Source: Neopestalotiopsis rosae (taxonomy: Eukaryota > Ascomycota > Sordariomycetes > Amphisphaeriales > Sporocadaceae). Taken from it: DNA of 64,000 nt. The stretch spans positions 2,790,001 through 2,854,000 of the forward strand of contig JALGAS010000006.1 of assembly GCA_023078685.1 (NCBI GenBank), given 5' to 3'. Shown in pieces: positions 34,566 through 46,300 of this stretch (its first letter is position 1; the number at the start of each line of letters is the position of its first letter). The notes beneath the pieces are model-generated. The model ran no database searches. It saw nothing but the letters and a program-made list of their open reading frames with translations, and was not told the DNA's origin. Both the position numbers and the translations under genes were made by a program.

Positions 34566-36374
34566 ATGAATCTTCCAGATTCCTTCACGGAGTCATACTC
34601 CCACTTCGACCAGTATCCAGTCAATATCATCCGCAAAGAAACGTATGGCACCCTAGAATTGACACGCATTCGCAATTACCTCCACGAGCGGGCACCATAT
34701 CTGTTCGCAGACGACTGCAGCACCAGCATCGCGATCCATGATGTGTTCTCGGATGGGACAGTCGACAGAAGGAACCTATACTCTGATCTGGATATCAAGA
34801 AGTGGCTAGGTGACACGTCATACGCCGGTGCCAGCGAGATTCCGATTGTTTCTAAGAAGGACCCGAAGTGTCGTTTCGTGTAAGTCACCACTGCCCAAAA
34901 TATCGCTGCAGTAGATTCTCAAGTTGGAAAGGTTCCTTCTATTGGATACGGTCACTTCGCCACTGTCAATCTCAGCACATAGTGTAACACGTTTACTGAC
35001 GTACCATCAAGTTTCGCCAAATTTCTTCGACTTCCTGGATGCATATGGTAATCCTTTTGGAATCAATCGAGAGCTGCGATTCAACGCTTTCAGAACGGAA
35101 TGCTACCTGGTGGATCCTAAACCTGGAGAAATACTGCCACAGCTCGGGAGGAGCGGGCGGCGTTACCAAATAAGCTATAGTCTGAAGACAGTCAATCGGA
35201 AAGAATGGATGAAGGAACCGCAGCTTGGACGGAGTTTATGGCAGATTCGACAAATTGCGATTCATCATCAACTTGACGTAGGCAGTGGAGTGCAATTCTG
35301 GATGTTCGGCGACCCCCATGCTGCTTTTCGGGACCGTGTAGCAGACGTCTTTCCGGATCAGCGCAAACATGAAGAAAAGTTCGCCTCGGTATCAGCTTCG
35401 TTCAAAACAAGCTTGGAAATGCAACTACATTTGGCCAGATGGGCAACAGAGGAATGGAGGCAGTATATTCAGTATCTCGAAGAGACCGTAGGGAAAGTGG
35501 TAGGTTCAAACCTGGTCGAAGAATACGACACGCATTGATTTGTGTACAGATATCACGCCTGATACTATCCAAACCTGATCAGCGATCTCAGCTGCGAACA
35601 GAGGAACTGCTACGTGCCCAAGGTTACGAAGATGCGATCAACGAATGTATAATGACGCTCGAGTCAAATGCAGACAACATGACTTCACTGTCGATATTCT
35701 ACGCGTCACTCGTGAAGCATGACAGCTTTCCCAGCCCGGAGCGCCAAAGTTGCGATTCGGAAGTCCAACAATTTAGTGACCGGCTACGGCAACTCATTTA
35801 TGACGCGAAAATGCAAACACACCGAGCCAGACTTCTCGCCAAGGTCATGGCAGATCGCAAAGCAATGGTACGGAACCTACCGCAATCTCTCCTAACTATC
35901 TCGTTTTCTTGACGCGTTCTAGTTTGTACAATTGCTCCAAGTCCAACTCCAGGCTCGATCGGCAGACCGAGCTGCACGCCTGTCAGCGACAATGTGGCGC
36001 CAAGCAGAGGAGACCTCGCACGAGGCAATCGCCATGCGCGTCATCACAGTAATCACTCTACTGTACCTTCCACCAACTTTCGTCTTGGTGAGAAGCAAAC
36101 GTTCATTCCTCAATCATGCGGCCATTGCTGATTGTGACGGCAGACACTGTTCAGTACAGATATTGTCAAGTATCAGGGCGATAATGGTGATCTCAACCAT
36201 GACATCTTTTCCCGTCTAGCCCTGGACAGATTTCTACAAGTTACGGCGCCTCTGATGGTTTTGACCTTTGCTGTTGCCTTCGGCTGGGTGTGGTATGAAA
36301 GAATTTCTGGCAAGAAAAGGACGGCCAGCTTGGAGAAAGAATATCCTGAGGTATTTGGACCAGCTAAGGATTAG
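34566..36374 (+). CDS. CorA-like Mg2+ transporter domain protein
   Basis: Five exons: 34566-34879, 34932-35499, 35550-35867, 35923-36087 and 36144-36374; 531 residues. Introns are 50-56 nt, and each rescues the frame from a nearby stop. The N-terminal half matches fungal CorA-like proteins (CRFVFLLLD..., LLTYHQVSPNFFDFLDAYG). A long helical region follows, then two C-terminal helices, ITVITLLYLPPTFVLTLFST and APLMVLTFAVAFGWVWYE, the paired transmembrane segments of the CorA fold. The canonical GMN motif after the first helix is absent; YLPPTFV..LFSTDIVKYQ replaces it, as is usual in this fungal subfamily. Transport of magnesium is therefore unproven. The first acceptor (34931) was chosen for frame and family fit and has a weak branch site. 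Confidence 0.82.
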
Positions 36375-37613
36375 ATGATATTGGTCCGAAGGGCGGACGA
36401 TTTTGATTTGATACCATAATGCTCAAACGATCATAGAAAGCTAGGTTCGCTCACTTTTCTTCACAATTATCACCACACCACCGTCACCAAACGATACAGC
36501 GGAACCTTCTTAGACCGGAACAGAACAGCAAGGATAGGGCCACTGCGACCGTGACTGTTCAAAGGAGCTGGTACTGATTGCTGTCATCATAGTGACACGC
36601 CCCATTGTATCATCTGTCGACCAACTTGCGATGAATCACATGGAGCGAGCAAATACCACAGGTTTGACTTGGTGCTACCTGAACGCATTGTCAATAATCA
36701 AAATGCCCCGAGGCGTATACAACGCCCTGCACCGTTCCGTCGAGGCTGCGCCCTTCTGAGGAACCTGTTCCATACGCTAAGCCACTCTATGTACGCCTGT
36801 ACAACCGTGTACGCTTCCACGTTGATGTTGGCCAGCTCGATTGGCAACAAACGCGGCACGGATTTCCCCCCGAGCCATGAATAGAGTGAAGGGTCTACGG
36901 TGAGTGTAAATACGAGGCATTGAAGAACTGGCAATGATGAAATGAGTCCTACCAAGAGATTCGCCTTCAAAATCAGCCCAAGTTTCTCTGACCTTCTCAA
37001 TCATTCATAGCACGTCGACCCACCAGACTCGACAGTCCCACAGTGTAGTTCCCGCCTAAGAGCTGAATCCCTGTCGCGCTATACTGCATTCCCAAGGGCT
37101 GGGAAAAGGTGCCTAGACATCCATTATAGAGTCTGGTGATTCGAGGATACTCAAAAGAGACAACCGCAAAAATATTATACTTTTACGACTGACTCATCTA
37201 GGTTAAATATCATCCTATCCAAGTAAAACTACTGGTTTGTAACATATAGAGAAGGACCAAATTCCACATTCAGCAATAATCAACCCAGTATGTGAGTCAC
37301 TTGGCGTAGAGTGCAGCACTAGCTCGCTATGAGTAGCTATGATTTCATACTTTGACTCAATAAAGAGGGGCTAGAGATCTTACAACTGCCCAGTAATCAA
37401 TCAACCCCAGCAACAAAAGGCGGGGACGAATACGAGCAGATCGGTTGCGAAATAGCGACGCGCAATAGTTGAAGTATATAGTCAAAGGTATGATTCCATT
37501 CATTGTTGTGGCTGAGCGAGTATAGGACACAGAGTCGCTTCATCCAATACGGTTGACTTTACAGGCAAGTCTCGGAAACTCCACCTACCAAGAAGTCCAC
37601 TATAATCACTGCA
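36375..37613. other. Intergenic region between the CorA-like and S58 peptidase genes
   Basis: About 1.2 kb with no supported gene. A 100-codon minus-strand frame at 36698-37000 has a hydrophobic part but no partner exons or family likeness. Confidence 0.5.
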
Positions 37614-39020
37614 ATGGCCACCTCCAGACCCCACATTAGAGATCTCGGCTACGGTCCGGGCTACTACACGCCTGGGCCCAAGAACTCCATCCTCGACGTC
37701 CCTGGTTTGCAGGTTGGACAAAAGACCATTCATGATGAGGAGAAGGGCATTCATGTCGGGCTGACGCTCGTCTACCCTCGCGGAACCGAAAACACCCGCA
37801 AGCAGCCGTCTTATGCAAACGTTCATACGTTCAATGGCGGTGGCGAGATGACGGGAATGCACTTTATCCAGGACTGGGGATTCACAAGCTCGGTAAGATG
37901 CATACATCCCCCGAAAACGAGGCAATCATTTTGCTCACCGAAGAAAAATCTAATTATGTAACCTTAGCCAATTGCCTTTACGGACTCCATGTCTTGCGGA
38001 GCCGTGTACCAGGCCCTCACCAACTACAGCTTTGAGCTGTCGCGCCGCCTGGGGGAGAACCCCGAGCAAATGTACTCGCACCACGGCTGGCCCGCCGTAG
38101 GCGAGACCTGGGGCGGCGGCAACACGGACATCCACGACTTCAAGTCCACCCTGACCCACGACCAGGTCGTCGAGGCCATCGAGGACGCGAGCCGCCGCCA
38201 GACGGTGCTCGAGGGCGGCCACGGCGGGGGTGCCGGCATGCTGTGTCTCGGGCACAAGGGCGGCACGGGAACCAGCAGCCGTCTCGTTCCACAGGGCGGG
38301 GAGGGCAAGGAGGATTTCGTCGTGGGCGTGCTCGTACAGACCAACTTTGGTCAGAAGTCCATGCTGCAGATTGGTGGTGTTCCCATTGGCAAACTTCTCG
38401 TGCGTGACGATATCGAGAAGGGCAAGGCGGCTGCGGAAGCTGACCGCACTGAGAGAACCGGTTCTGAAGGCAGTAAGTCACACTCTCAATGCCTTGTTTC
38501 CCCGATGTTGGTGTACTGAAAAAAACCTGTCATTGTTGTAGGTATCCTTGTCTGTGTGGTGACCAATGCGCCTCTCCTCCCACATCAGCTCAAGCGCGTT
38601 GCGGCTCGAGCCTCTACTGGTATTATTGCTTGTGGCGGCCTAGGCACAGGCTACAACTCGTCCGGCGATATCATCATCGCGCTCTCAACTGCGAAGAACT
38701 GCTCACCGCAGGTGCTCATGCAACATGAATGGAAGCGCCCAAGCCCAGAGACGGCTGGTCACGCCGGAGGACGACCTTCGGCTCCGGCTGGACAGGTCAG
38801 CGGGGCTGGATTTCGCCGGGACGTAGAGGTACAGACTGTCGAGACGGTGGTGCACAGCTCCATCGATGCCCTATTCGTTGCGACCGCTGAGGCAACTGAG
38901 GAAGCCATCTTGAACTCTTTGTGCCAGGCGGAGGATCTGAAGGCACATGACGGGACACTGCACAAGGCCATCGATACAAAGAGGGTCAAGGAGTTGCTAG
39001 ATAAGTACAGGGTACAGTAA
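37614..39020 (+). CDS. Peptidase family S58 (DmpA-type) aminopeptidase
   Basis: Three exons: 37614-37892, 37968-38472 and 38542-39020; 420 residues. Family signatures: NSILDVPGLQVGQ at the start, NGGGEMTG, AVYQALTNYSFE and GGHGGGAGM. The autocleavage site EG-SILVCVVTNAPLLPHQ comes last, where Ser262 would become the N-terminal nucleophile of the beta chain after self-processing. Such N-terminal-nucleophile hydrolases remove N-terminal residues from small peptides and amides (L-aminopeptidase / D-esterase). The second intron (69 nt) is phase 1 and splits the codon of exactly this serine. There is no signal peptide, so it is probably cytosolic. Length is usual for the family. Confidence 0.9.
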
Positions 39021-39289
39021 TCTGCTACCAGCACTGGCATATTCTATCAATCTATGTCAATATGTCAGCACTCTATCAAAAGTGATAATCCGTTAAATCG
39101 TACGGTAAAATTTCAGATATTGGATGTCATAATCAATAAGAATATCAGCTTCTTCACGATAACGACTGGTGGATACCGCCAGTAGCTGGTGGAATTTAGG
39201 CTGCCGCCTGCAGACTGGTCACCGCTCCACGATAAATTAACTTTAAGCCAGTCTTTCGTAAAACTTGCAAGTAAATCATTTTCACAGCG

Positions 39290-40456
39290 ATGGAAAATAC
39301 TTATAAATATTGGCCTGGCGGCATTCCAGCACATGTCAGGTTCCACGAAGAGCCAATATATGATTCCCTCAAGGAGCACACCAGAGCCTGGCAGCTCTTT
39401 CTCGAGGTGCGCTCCCGAGCTCAAAATCATATGCTTATTGCTTGACCTTATTTACATTAAAAACAGGAGGATGCCGTAGAATGTACACCCAAAGGCCAAG
39501 ATGACAATTCCGAGGTAGCGCAACGACGAAAGCTCGTCGAGTAATGGGCGCAGATGGGCTAGGAGGACCGCGACGCCTACCATCAGAGGGCGCCACTCCG
39601 GGACAGCGCGTCCTGGCTGCCGCTACAACTACAGAGCCGGGACCACAGGGCACGCAGCATCAAGTCGGTTGCGTTTAGCCAGCTCACGGCACCCTGGCCG
39701 CTGGGTGCCCGAAGCCGGGCCCTCTGGACCAAGTTGCGCATCATGCTGTACTCCCTCGACGGCGACAGCGGCAGCCAATTTGACGAGCAGGACAGCACCA
39801 TCGACATCGCTGCGCCCAACCCCGCGACGGTCGCTACAGGATCGCAGGCCGTGGTGATGCCGGAGAACTTCTTCCAATGGTGCTACATCGAGGATGCCGA
39901 CCTTGACCATATTGTCATGACGGCCTCGGGCACGGTTCTATGCCACCGCGGCCCGGGCTTGGTGCTATTCGCGGACACGGAGGCGCTGGAGACGGGGTTC
40001 ATGCTTCTGTGTGAATTTGATAACAACGGCTCGGTGCGCGACTCGGCGCGCGTGTGGCCGCCGGCTTTTAAGAATGAGTACATGCGCATGACAGTGCTGG
40101 GCAAGCCGCTCGACGAGATTCGTACCGATGACAGGATACCCGAACCCCGCCGGATTGGCCCGTGAGTACTTGCTGTTCAAAATGACTCTCCAAATAAATA
40201 TATTTAGACTTTGACTGATTAACCATGTGCCCTTTACAGCATTAATATGGAGGAACCGATACTCGACATCCTCGAGTCTAAACGCGATCGCCTAGAAAAT
40301 GGCGACATTGATCTCTGGATGGAAGCTATTGAGAGATGTGCGCCGGGCTATCTGGACATGGAGGAAGAAGGTGATGGCATGGCCCCCGACTATGACCACT
40401 CACTCTTCAGGTCTCACGCGGAACTGGTCGATATGCCATGGGAAGACGAGGAGTGA
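39290..40456 (+). CDS. Hypothetical acidic protein, four exons
   Basis: Predicted exons 39290-39406, 39467-39514, 39563-40161 and 40240-40456; 326 residues. The frame is held by three introns of 60, 48 and 78 nt; the second exon is only 48 nt and could alternatively be skipped in frame. The protein begins MENTYKYWPGGIPAHV. Its middle includes PENFFQWCYIEDADLDHIVM and GLVLFADTEALETGFMLLCE, and it ends in a strongly acidic tail (LDMEEEGDGM, MPWEDEE). No signal peptide or membrane segment is seen. I do not recognise the family. Exon 3 has GC-rich, clearly coding-like codon use; the 5' exons are less certain. It lies 270 bp downstream of the S58 peptidase on the same strand. Confidence 0.6.
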
Positions 40457-41518
40457 TCATGTATTTTTGTTGGGATGATCGATGACGTTTTTTTGGGCAG
40501 TAGATCGACTTGCAAAAAGTCAGAGTCTGTGCAGTAGCAGAATACCAGCTGTTCGGGCCAATGTCGCTGCCAGTCTATTTTTGGCTGAACCAGTCCAAGC
40601 GGTTGTGAAAGTCACTATATTCGAGCTAGCACATACACGTCAGACAGGAGCTTGGAACGATGCATCTCACCCGGTCATGAGAATGGTAGCAACTTTCAAC
40701 TCCTAGCTTTCGACGAATTTTTTCTTCCAAAATAGATACCTGAAGTCTATGACGATTTCACATGCTCAGCAAGATTTGAGTTTATTTGCTCAAGCGAGGA
40801 TTAAAAAAAGCTCGGATAGAAACAGGTCCGATATCAGCGCGATATACCTTGTAGTCGCGAACGCAACCACGACGATGGTAGGCGAGCAGCCACCATGGGG
40901 GAAAGACGTAATTAGAGGTATGCCACCCGAGTATAGAGTGACCAGGGCCGGTGTGGATCAGACAGTCTGAGCCTCGCCCCGTGTCGCAGAGTCCGAAACT
41001 GCAAGCTTGGCGGTTAGGTCTAGGATCCCTGCCAATTCGGGCAACCCGCGAAGACCACTTAGCTGGTTGGGAAGAGAGTGAGGTGTATACAGTTTTGGTT
41101 GAGTGGCCGAAAGAGACGGCTAACTCATTGAGGGTGGTGATTCTTGCAAAGGTGACGCAAAGAAATGTGATTTTTGTGGTTTTTGTGTTGAAGGGTGTAA
41201 ACAACAAATTTTCTTCTGAGTATACAGACATGACGATGGTATAGGGTGTAAACGATCATTAAAACATAAAGACTATGGGCCATTCCATATAAGCAAACGA
41301 AGGGCTTTTTTGTAGGAAAAAGTAGCCCTCGAGGGAGATCCGGAACACCATCATACAGTGCATGTCCTGGGGAAAAGGGCTTGCTGACTGTCAAAAACTC
41401 CCATTACCCGACTCTACCAACAACTATTCATCATCAGCCAGCCAGCACACCAGCCCTCTCATCACCTTGACAACCCCTTCTTCATAAGGGTCTTTTTGCA
41501 CTTTTCCCAGAAAAGGTC
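40457..41518. other. Intergenic region
   Basis: About 1.1 kb between convergent genes. A 149-codon minus-strand frame at 40782-41231 lacks any recognisable feature. Nothing else is seen. Confidence 0.5.
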
Positions 41519-43399
41519 TTAAGACGCCGAAGAGATGCACGTCTGCTGCTGCGCTTGGCAATCAGAAACAGTGACACCGCTTGCCTTTCCGCCGTTGACA
41601 GCGTCTGCGCAGCCGTTCATTTGGATATCGCAAGCACGCTGGACCGCGGCGGCCTTGTTGACGAATGTGTTGCCACTATAGTAATGAATGTTAGACTGAT
41701 TCTTGGTATGAATGTTGTTAGAGTTGTTTAACTTACTTGACCTCAAAAGGTCTATCGGCATTGCCGGAATCCGTCACTGCAGGAGCCGCGACTCCGGCCA
41801 ACGCGGCGCTTACTGTCGACCCCGACCCCGTCCCCGCTATTATAATCACAGTCAGTATATGTGATCAAAACGTGAATATACTTGTCATGAAAATTTGAAA
41901 AAAGTGTCGACCTCGGCAGACTCTTCGCTCGTGACCACAGCTGGCCACTCTCTCCATTGTCGATGTCGATGTCGAAGTGATATTGTCGAAAGTTCAAGCT
42001 CTCATGATTCAAGTGATATTTTGGTTACTTACGCCACGACCGTTTGCTGTAGTTTGAGTTAGTCACCTAATCTTTTTGCAGAGTTTCGGCTGTGCTGCAG
42101 GTAATGTGGTGGTGTGCTAAGGTCATGTATGATTGGAGCTGCTGGAGATGTGTGGTCTGCTTGTGATATTGGAGGAGCCGGCTGTGGTCACGAGCGAAGA
42201 GTCTGCTGTTGTCTTTGGAAAGGATAGGTCCTGTGTCAAGTGTATGGCAAGAGAAGATCCTGCGTGCTAGTGTGGATGACTTGTGCGGATGATGCAAAGT
42301 TTTGTGGATAACGAGGAAATGATGTACAAAAGAGAAAATACTAACCATTGCCTTGGTTCTGGTTCTGATTTTGGTTCTGGTTCTGGTTCTGGTTGGCGTT
42401 GCCTGCATTGGCGTTACCTGCGTTGGCATTGTTGTTGTTTGCGTTGCCAGCGTTGGCATTGTTGTTGTTGTTGTTGTTTGCGTTGCCTCCAACAGTGAAT
42501 CGGACACAGTCATCCTGAGGACCACGCTGAGCAATAGGCATGATGACAGGCTGGTGGTTGGCAGCACTGGTCATGGAGCAGACACGGTAGTTTCCAGCAG
42601 GCAGACCACCGGCAACGTCAGCAGCGAGCAGACCATTTCCGTTACCAGCATCGTTGATACCCTTGAAGAAAGCGAATTGAGTACCGTCGAGAGGCGTGGT
42701 GGGGTTCAAGCTGTTGCCGGTGTCCTGGACGACAACGTGAGTGTGGCCAATGACGTTTCCAGAGCCATCAAGGTCCTGAGGAGCCGAGTAGTAGGTGCTG
42801 TCAGGGTTGGTAAAGGTGCCAGCAGCCAGGTTGGCAACCTGGACCTGGATACTGAAGTCCTGGTTGGCGGCGATGTTGTCACCGTTCTGGGGGTTAACAA
42901 AGACGGCGGAAATCGTCTTGGCCTGAGCCGGAATCTTTCCCATAGGGATACCGTTGCAAGAACCTCCCTTCTGCTGGAGACCGTTGGTCAAAGTCTCACC
43001 GGAACAGAAGTTGATGAAGTTGGCGGTGTCACTACAGTTACTGGTTAGCCTAAAAGTCATTGCAATAGCTTGATGAAGCAACACTCACGTTGCGGAGTTT
43101 GACTGGCCAGCAGAAGCACCCTGCGAACCATCGGCGGCACTGCCAGTCTGGAGGGCATTGGCCGACAGACAAGTAGCAGAAGCAGCATTGTTGTTGCCCT
43201 GGTTCTGGTTCTGGTTCTGATTCTGGTTTTGGTTTTGGTTCTGGTTCTGGCCGTTCTTGTTGCCACCACGGTTTTGTCTAGCTTGGAGGGTCCGGCTCGC
43301 GCGCTCGGTGAGGACGTTCTCGAAGGGGCTGCCAATGACGGAACCCTCGACGGCGAGGGCGAGGCTGAGAAGCCCGACAAGTACACTCTTGGCCAACAT
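41519..43399 (-). CDS. Secreted NQ-repeat protein ('ribosomal protein s17'-type fungal family)
   Basis: Minus strand, exons 43399-43089, 43031-42346, 41836-41737 and 41675-41519; 417 residues in this form. A signal peptide (MLAKSVLVGLLSLALAVEG) is followed by a first Asn-Gln repeat, then a conserved domain (NFINFCSGETLTNGLQ, SCNGIPMGKIPA, FVFFKGIND-like FAFFKGINDAGNG, GNYRVCSMTSAANHQPV). A second Asn/Gln/Ala repeat follows. The C-terminal module (RPFEVNGNTFVNKAAAVQR, ACDIQMNGCADAVN, DCQAQQQTC) is Cys-containing. The family is widespread among secreted fungal proteins, often mislabelled ribosomal protein s17, and has no known function. The intron between exons 2 and 3 is unusually long (509 nt), and inside it lies a possible 14-nt micro-exon at 42033-42046 flanked by good splice signals. 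Confidence 0.82.
41916..42206 (-). repeat. 26-bp perfect inverted repeat within the long intron
   Basis: 41916-41941 and 42181-42206 are exact reverse complements, with weaker complementarity continuing outward. The 239-nt loop contains the candidate 14-nt micro-exon 42033-42046 together with its branch site, acceptor and donor. Confidence 0.9.
42348..42480 (-). repeat. Asn-Gln / Asn-Ala coding repeat, second tract
   Basis: Tandem 6-bp and 9-bp-like units coding NQ pairs, then NNNNANAGNA-type units, at the end of exon 2 of the secreted protein. Confidence 0.85.
43196..43254 (-). repeat. Asn-Gln coding repeat, first tract
   Basis: About nine GAACCA/AATCAG-type units in exon 1 coding alternating N and Q after the signal peptide region. 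Confidence 0.85.
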
Positions 43400-46300
43400 T
43401 CTGATTGATTTGACTGAATTCGAAATCCCTAACTCTTTCTCGAGTAACAATAAATACTAAGAGGTCGTATGTTGAAAAAAAGGTCCCAGACCGATTGTCG
43501 TAAAAAAGTTAAAATGATAAAAGAGTCGCAGACACTTTTGTCGAAGATAGAAACAAGGCTGTAAGGAACGAATGAATGGACTACCACACTACCAGCGCAG
43601 ATGGAGAGAAAGAAGCGAAGAAGAAGTTGTTGGACAACCCGAGCACGAAATAGATGGAGTGAAGAACAAGAGCATTAAAAAGCCAAGACTTGACTTGCTT
43701 ATATACGGCCTTGATGGACGTACTGTAGTAGTTTCGAGGTGGGCCAGGTGGGTGTGAACAGGGTGGTATAGCCAAGCTTTTCGGAAGCAGCGCTACATCA
43801 TGTCGAACCCATGTCGGAGTGTCATGGGCATGAGATGTATCCACAATCTCCAAACGTCGACAGGGAAGATGAGAAGAGACGGAGGTGAGGTCGTTGAGCA
43901 GGGAAGAGACTCTCTTGCAGCAGCCGCATCCTTCTCGACTTCGAGGCAGGCCGGCGGGCTGTGGAAGATTAGGTCGTCGATACAGGAATGGATAAGCATA
44001 TACCTTAGGTAGGGTATATTGAATCCAAACTGGGCCCCCTTAGACTTTAGACTCAGGACCCTTGTTCGTCCCGGCCTTGGCGAGATCAGGGGTGGTGCAG
44101 CCCCAAGTAGCCCCAAGACCAGACCGTAGACGTTACGGAACATGGTAGGAGGACGAGATGGCACTGCGACCTGTGATCAGGCCGGCTCAATTTGCAGTTC
44201 GGTTGGCTGGATGAGGGCGTCTGATGAGCGATCAGATGGGACTGGAATAAAGTCTAAGTTGTAGCTGGAAACGTCGGAATTGGAGCATGAGAAGAGAACT
44301 TGGTGTGACTATAGTATGGTTCCTCCTGAGCATCCATCGCATTGCAGTCCGATGTCTGCTAGATGGAGTAGGGAGGACTGACTGCTGCCAACCTATCTGA
44401 TGACTGCGTCATGATTGAGAACCTATCCAGGCTGATACAGCTGAGGGTTCTGTGAGCTATACTGCACCGGACAGTCGTGTGGCAAGCTGGCTATAGTGCA
44501 AATGGAATGGGGCTTTCCCGCGATTCCCTCCCTACACTGGTGCATCAGCCATTCGCACCAAACGCCAAGCTCCGTTCCTTGCATCGAAGGAAGACAGCAT
44601 AGAAAGGTGATCCAGCATGGGAGGAATAGAGATTTGATTTTTTGCGGGAGCGTGGAGACGGTTGAGGATGAATTTGGGTTTTGCGGCTCAAAACGTCGCA
44701 GGTCCCACCCCAGCACCCCCTGCCGTCCGTGAGCCAGCCAATCTCGGGCGCCAGCGGTTCTGGACATCAGGCAAGCGACGTTTCGGCCCCAAGCGACGAT
44801 GAAGCACGTCGAGACACCATGGACAGGCGCCGCAGGAATCTGAGCGCATATTTGCGTTCTGGGTTGTGCTCGAATATCTCGTAGCCGCGACGGGGATCAG
44901 ATTCAGCCGTCATCTTATTCGTCCATTCCTATTATCCAGACTCCAGAGCAGGCGCACAAAATACTGGAGTCTGGCAGGCGGCTCTGCACTTCATCCCTAC
45001 TCCTCCATCCATCGCAACTTGAAAAGTTCAGAGCGCATAGTAAATGGGGACTGACAGGTGGATACAGCAATAAGAGTCGGCGACATAATACGAGATCAAT
45101 GAAGCAATTGATTACCTCAACAACTTATGAAGAAACGCATACATACCCATCTGTCAATCAAGATCCACCTCTAGATTAACGGCGCATAATCAGACTTGAG
45201 ATGTAAAAAGTTGCCGTGTGTAGTAATCAGGCCATCTCAGTCATTTTGGGGAGGCAGGTACAATGCACAAGTAGGTACGTACCTAAGGCAATATGGCGAT
45301 TGTCGCAACTGCCGCAATTCCAGAATGCACTGCAAAACCTGGAAGACTCTGAACCGTCGGTGATCTTGCAGTGCTTGTCGCCGGACAGAATACCTACACA
45401 TTGTGCCTGCCCTTGGGGATTGCCCGGAGATAATCCCCAACCCACAGCGTTTCCATCGGGTCCATCGGGCACTTGGCAGTGATTCCACAGTGCTATATTG
45501 CCAAGAAAGCAGAAGAGATCCTCATACGACCTTACCCAAACACAAATTGATCGTGATGATGGTTTCCCAACGGTCAAGATACTGATAAAACCAGGAGTCC
45601 ACTAATTCCAAGTGTATCCAGCCTACAATTACGGCAAGTGAGATGAAATACTGGATCGTTAGAAAAGAAGCTTAAAAGCGCAGACAGGGGTCCCCTAGCA
45701 ATGGGTGACCCAGCAGCAAAGCCTCCTTGCGTCCCCCTAAGAACACCGGCAGCCACAGTGCTCCTCCAGGGCTTCAGGGGGTCCTCTTCCTCCTGCAGGG
45801 CTCACACAGAGCCCCCAGAATTCAGGGCGCTGAGACGACTCCTCTCAGCCTGTCTAGCTGCTTTGAGCCTGGTTCAACGTTGCAAGCACGGGGAAGAAGC
45901 ACACACCACAAGCTGAATGTTGGTTCCTGCTTGTATCATTCAGGGCCCTATGCTACCTTACCTTTCTCACATCTGCAATGCCTCGCAGATGCACTCCTTT
46001 GAACCCCAGCTCATTTCTTGCAAAGATGAGTAATTTACGCTGCCGAATTCCGAAATCCTTATCATCGCTTGGATCCTATGCGGGTCTATGGACAGACACG
46101 GGAGATTTGTGTCTGGTGCGTGGGCCAAATCGTCCAAAAGATCCATGAGTAACACCGAATGACAGAGGACGAGCTCAATCTCTGAGCAGCCTCTAACTTA
46201 CAGACGAAGACGTACGCCTCGACAATCCTAGGCAACGGCGATCTACTCACCCGGCCTCGTTGTTTCTTGCTCCCTGCTCGGAGTTACGCTCCCACTCGCT

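Noticed and set aside
36698..37000. Hydrophobic 100-codon minus-strand frame
   Set aside because: No start context, family likeness or splice partners; a chance frame is more likely.
42033..42046. 14-nt micro-exon as a constitutive exon
   Set aside because: Its inclusion shifts the frame so that the conserved C-terminal module is lost; it is kept only as a possible alternative exon.
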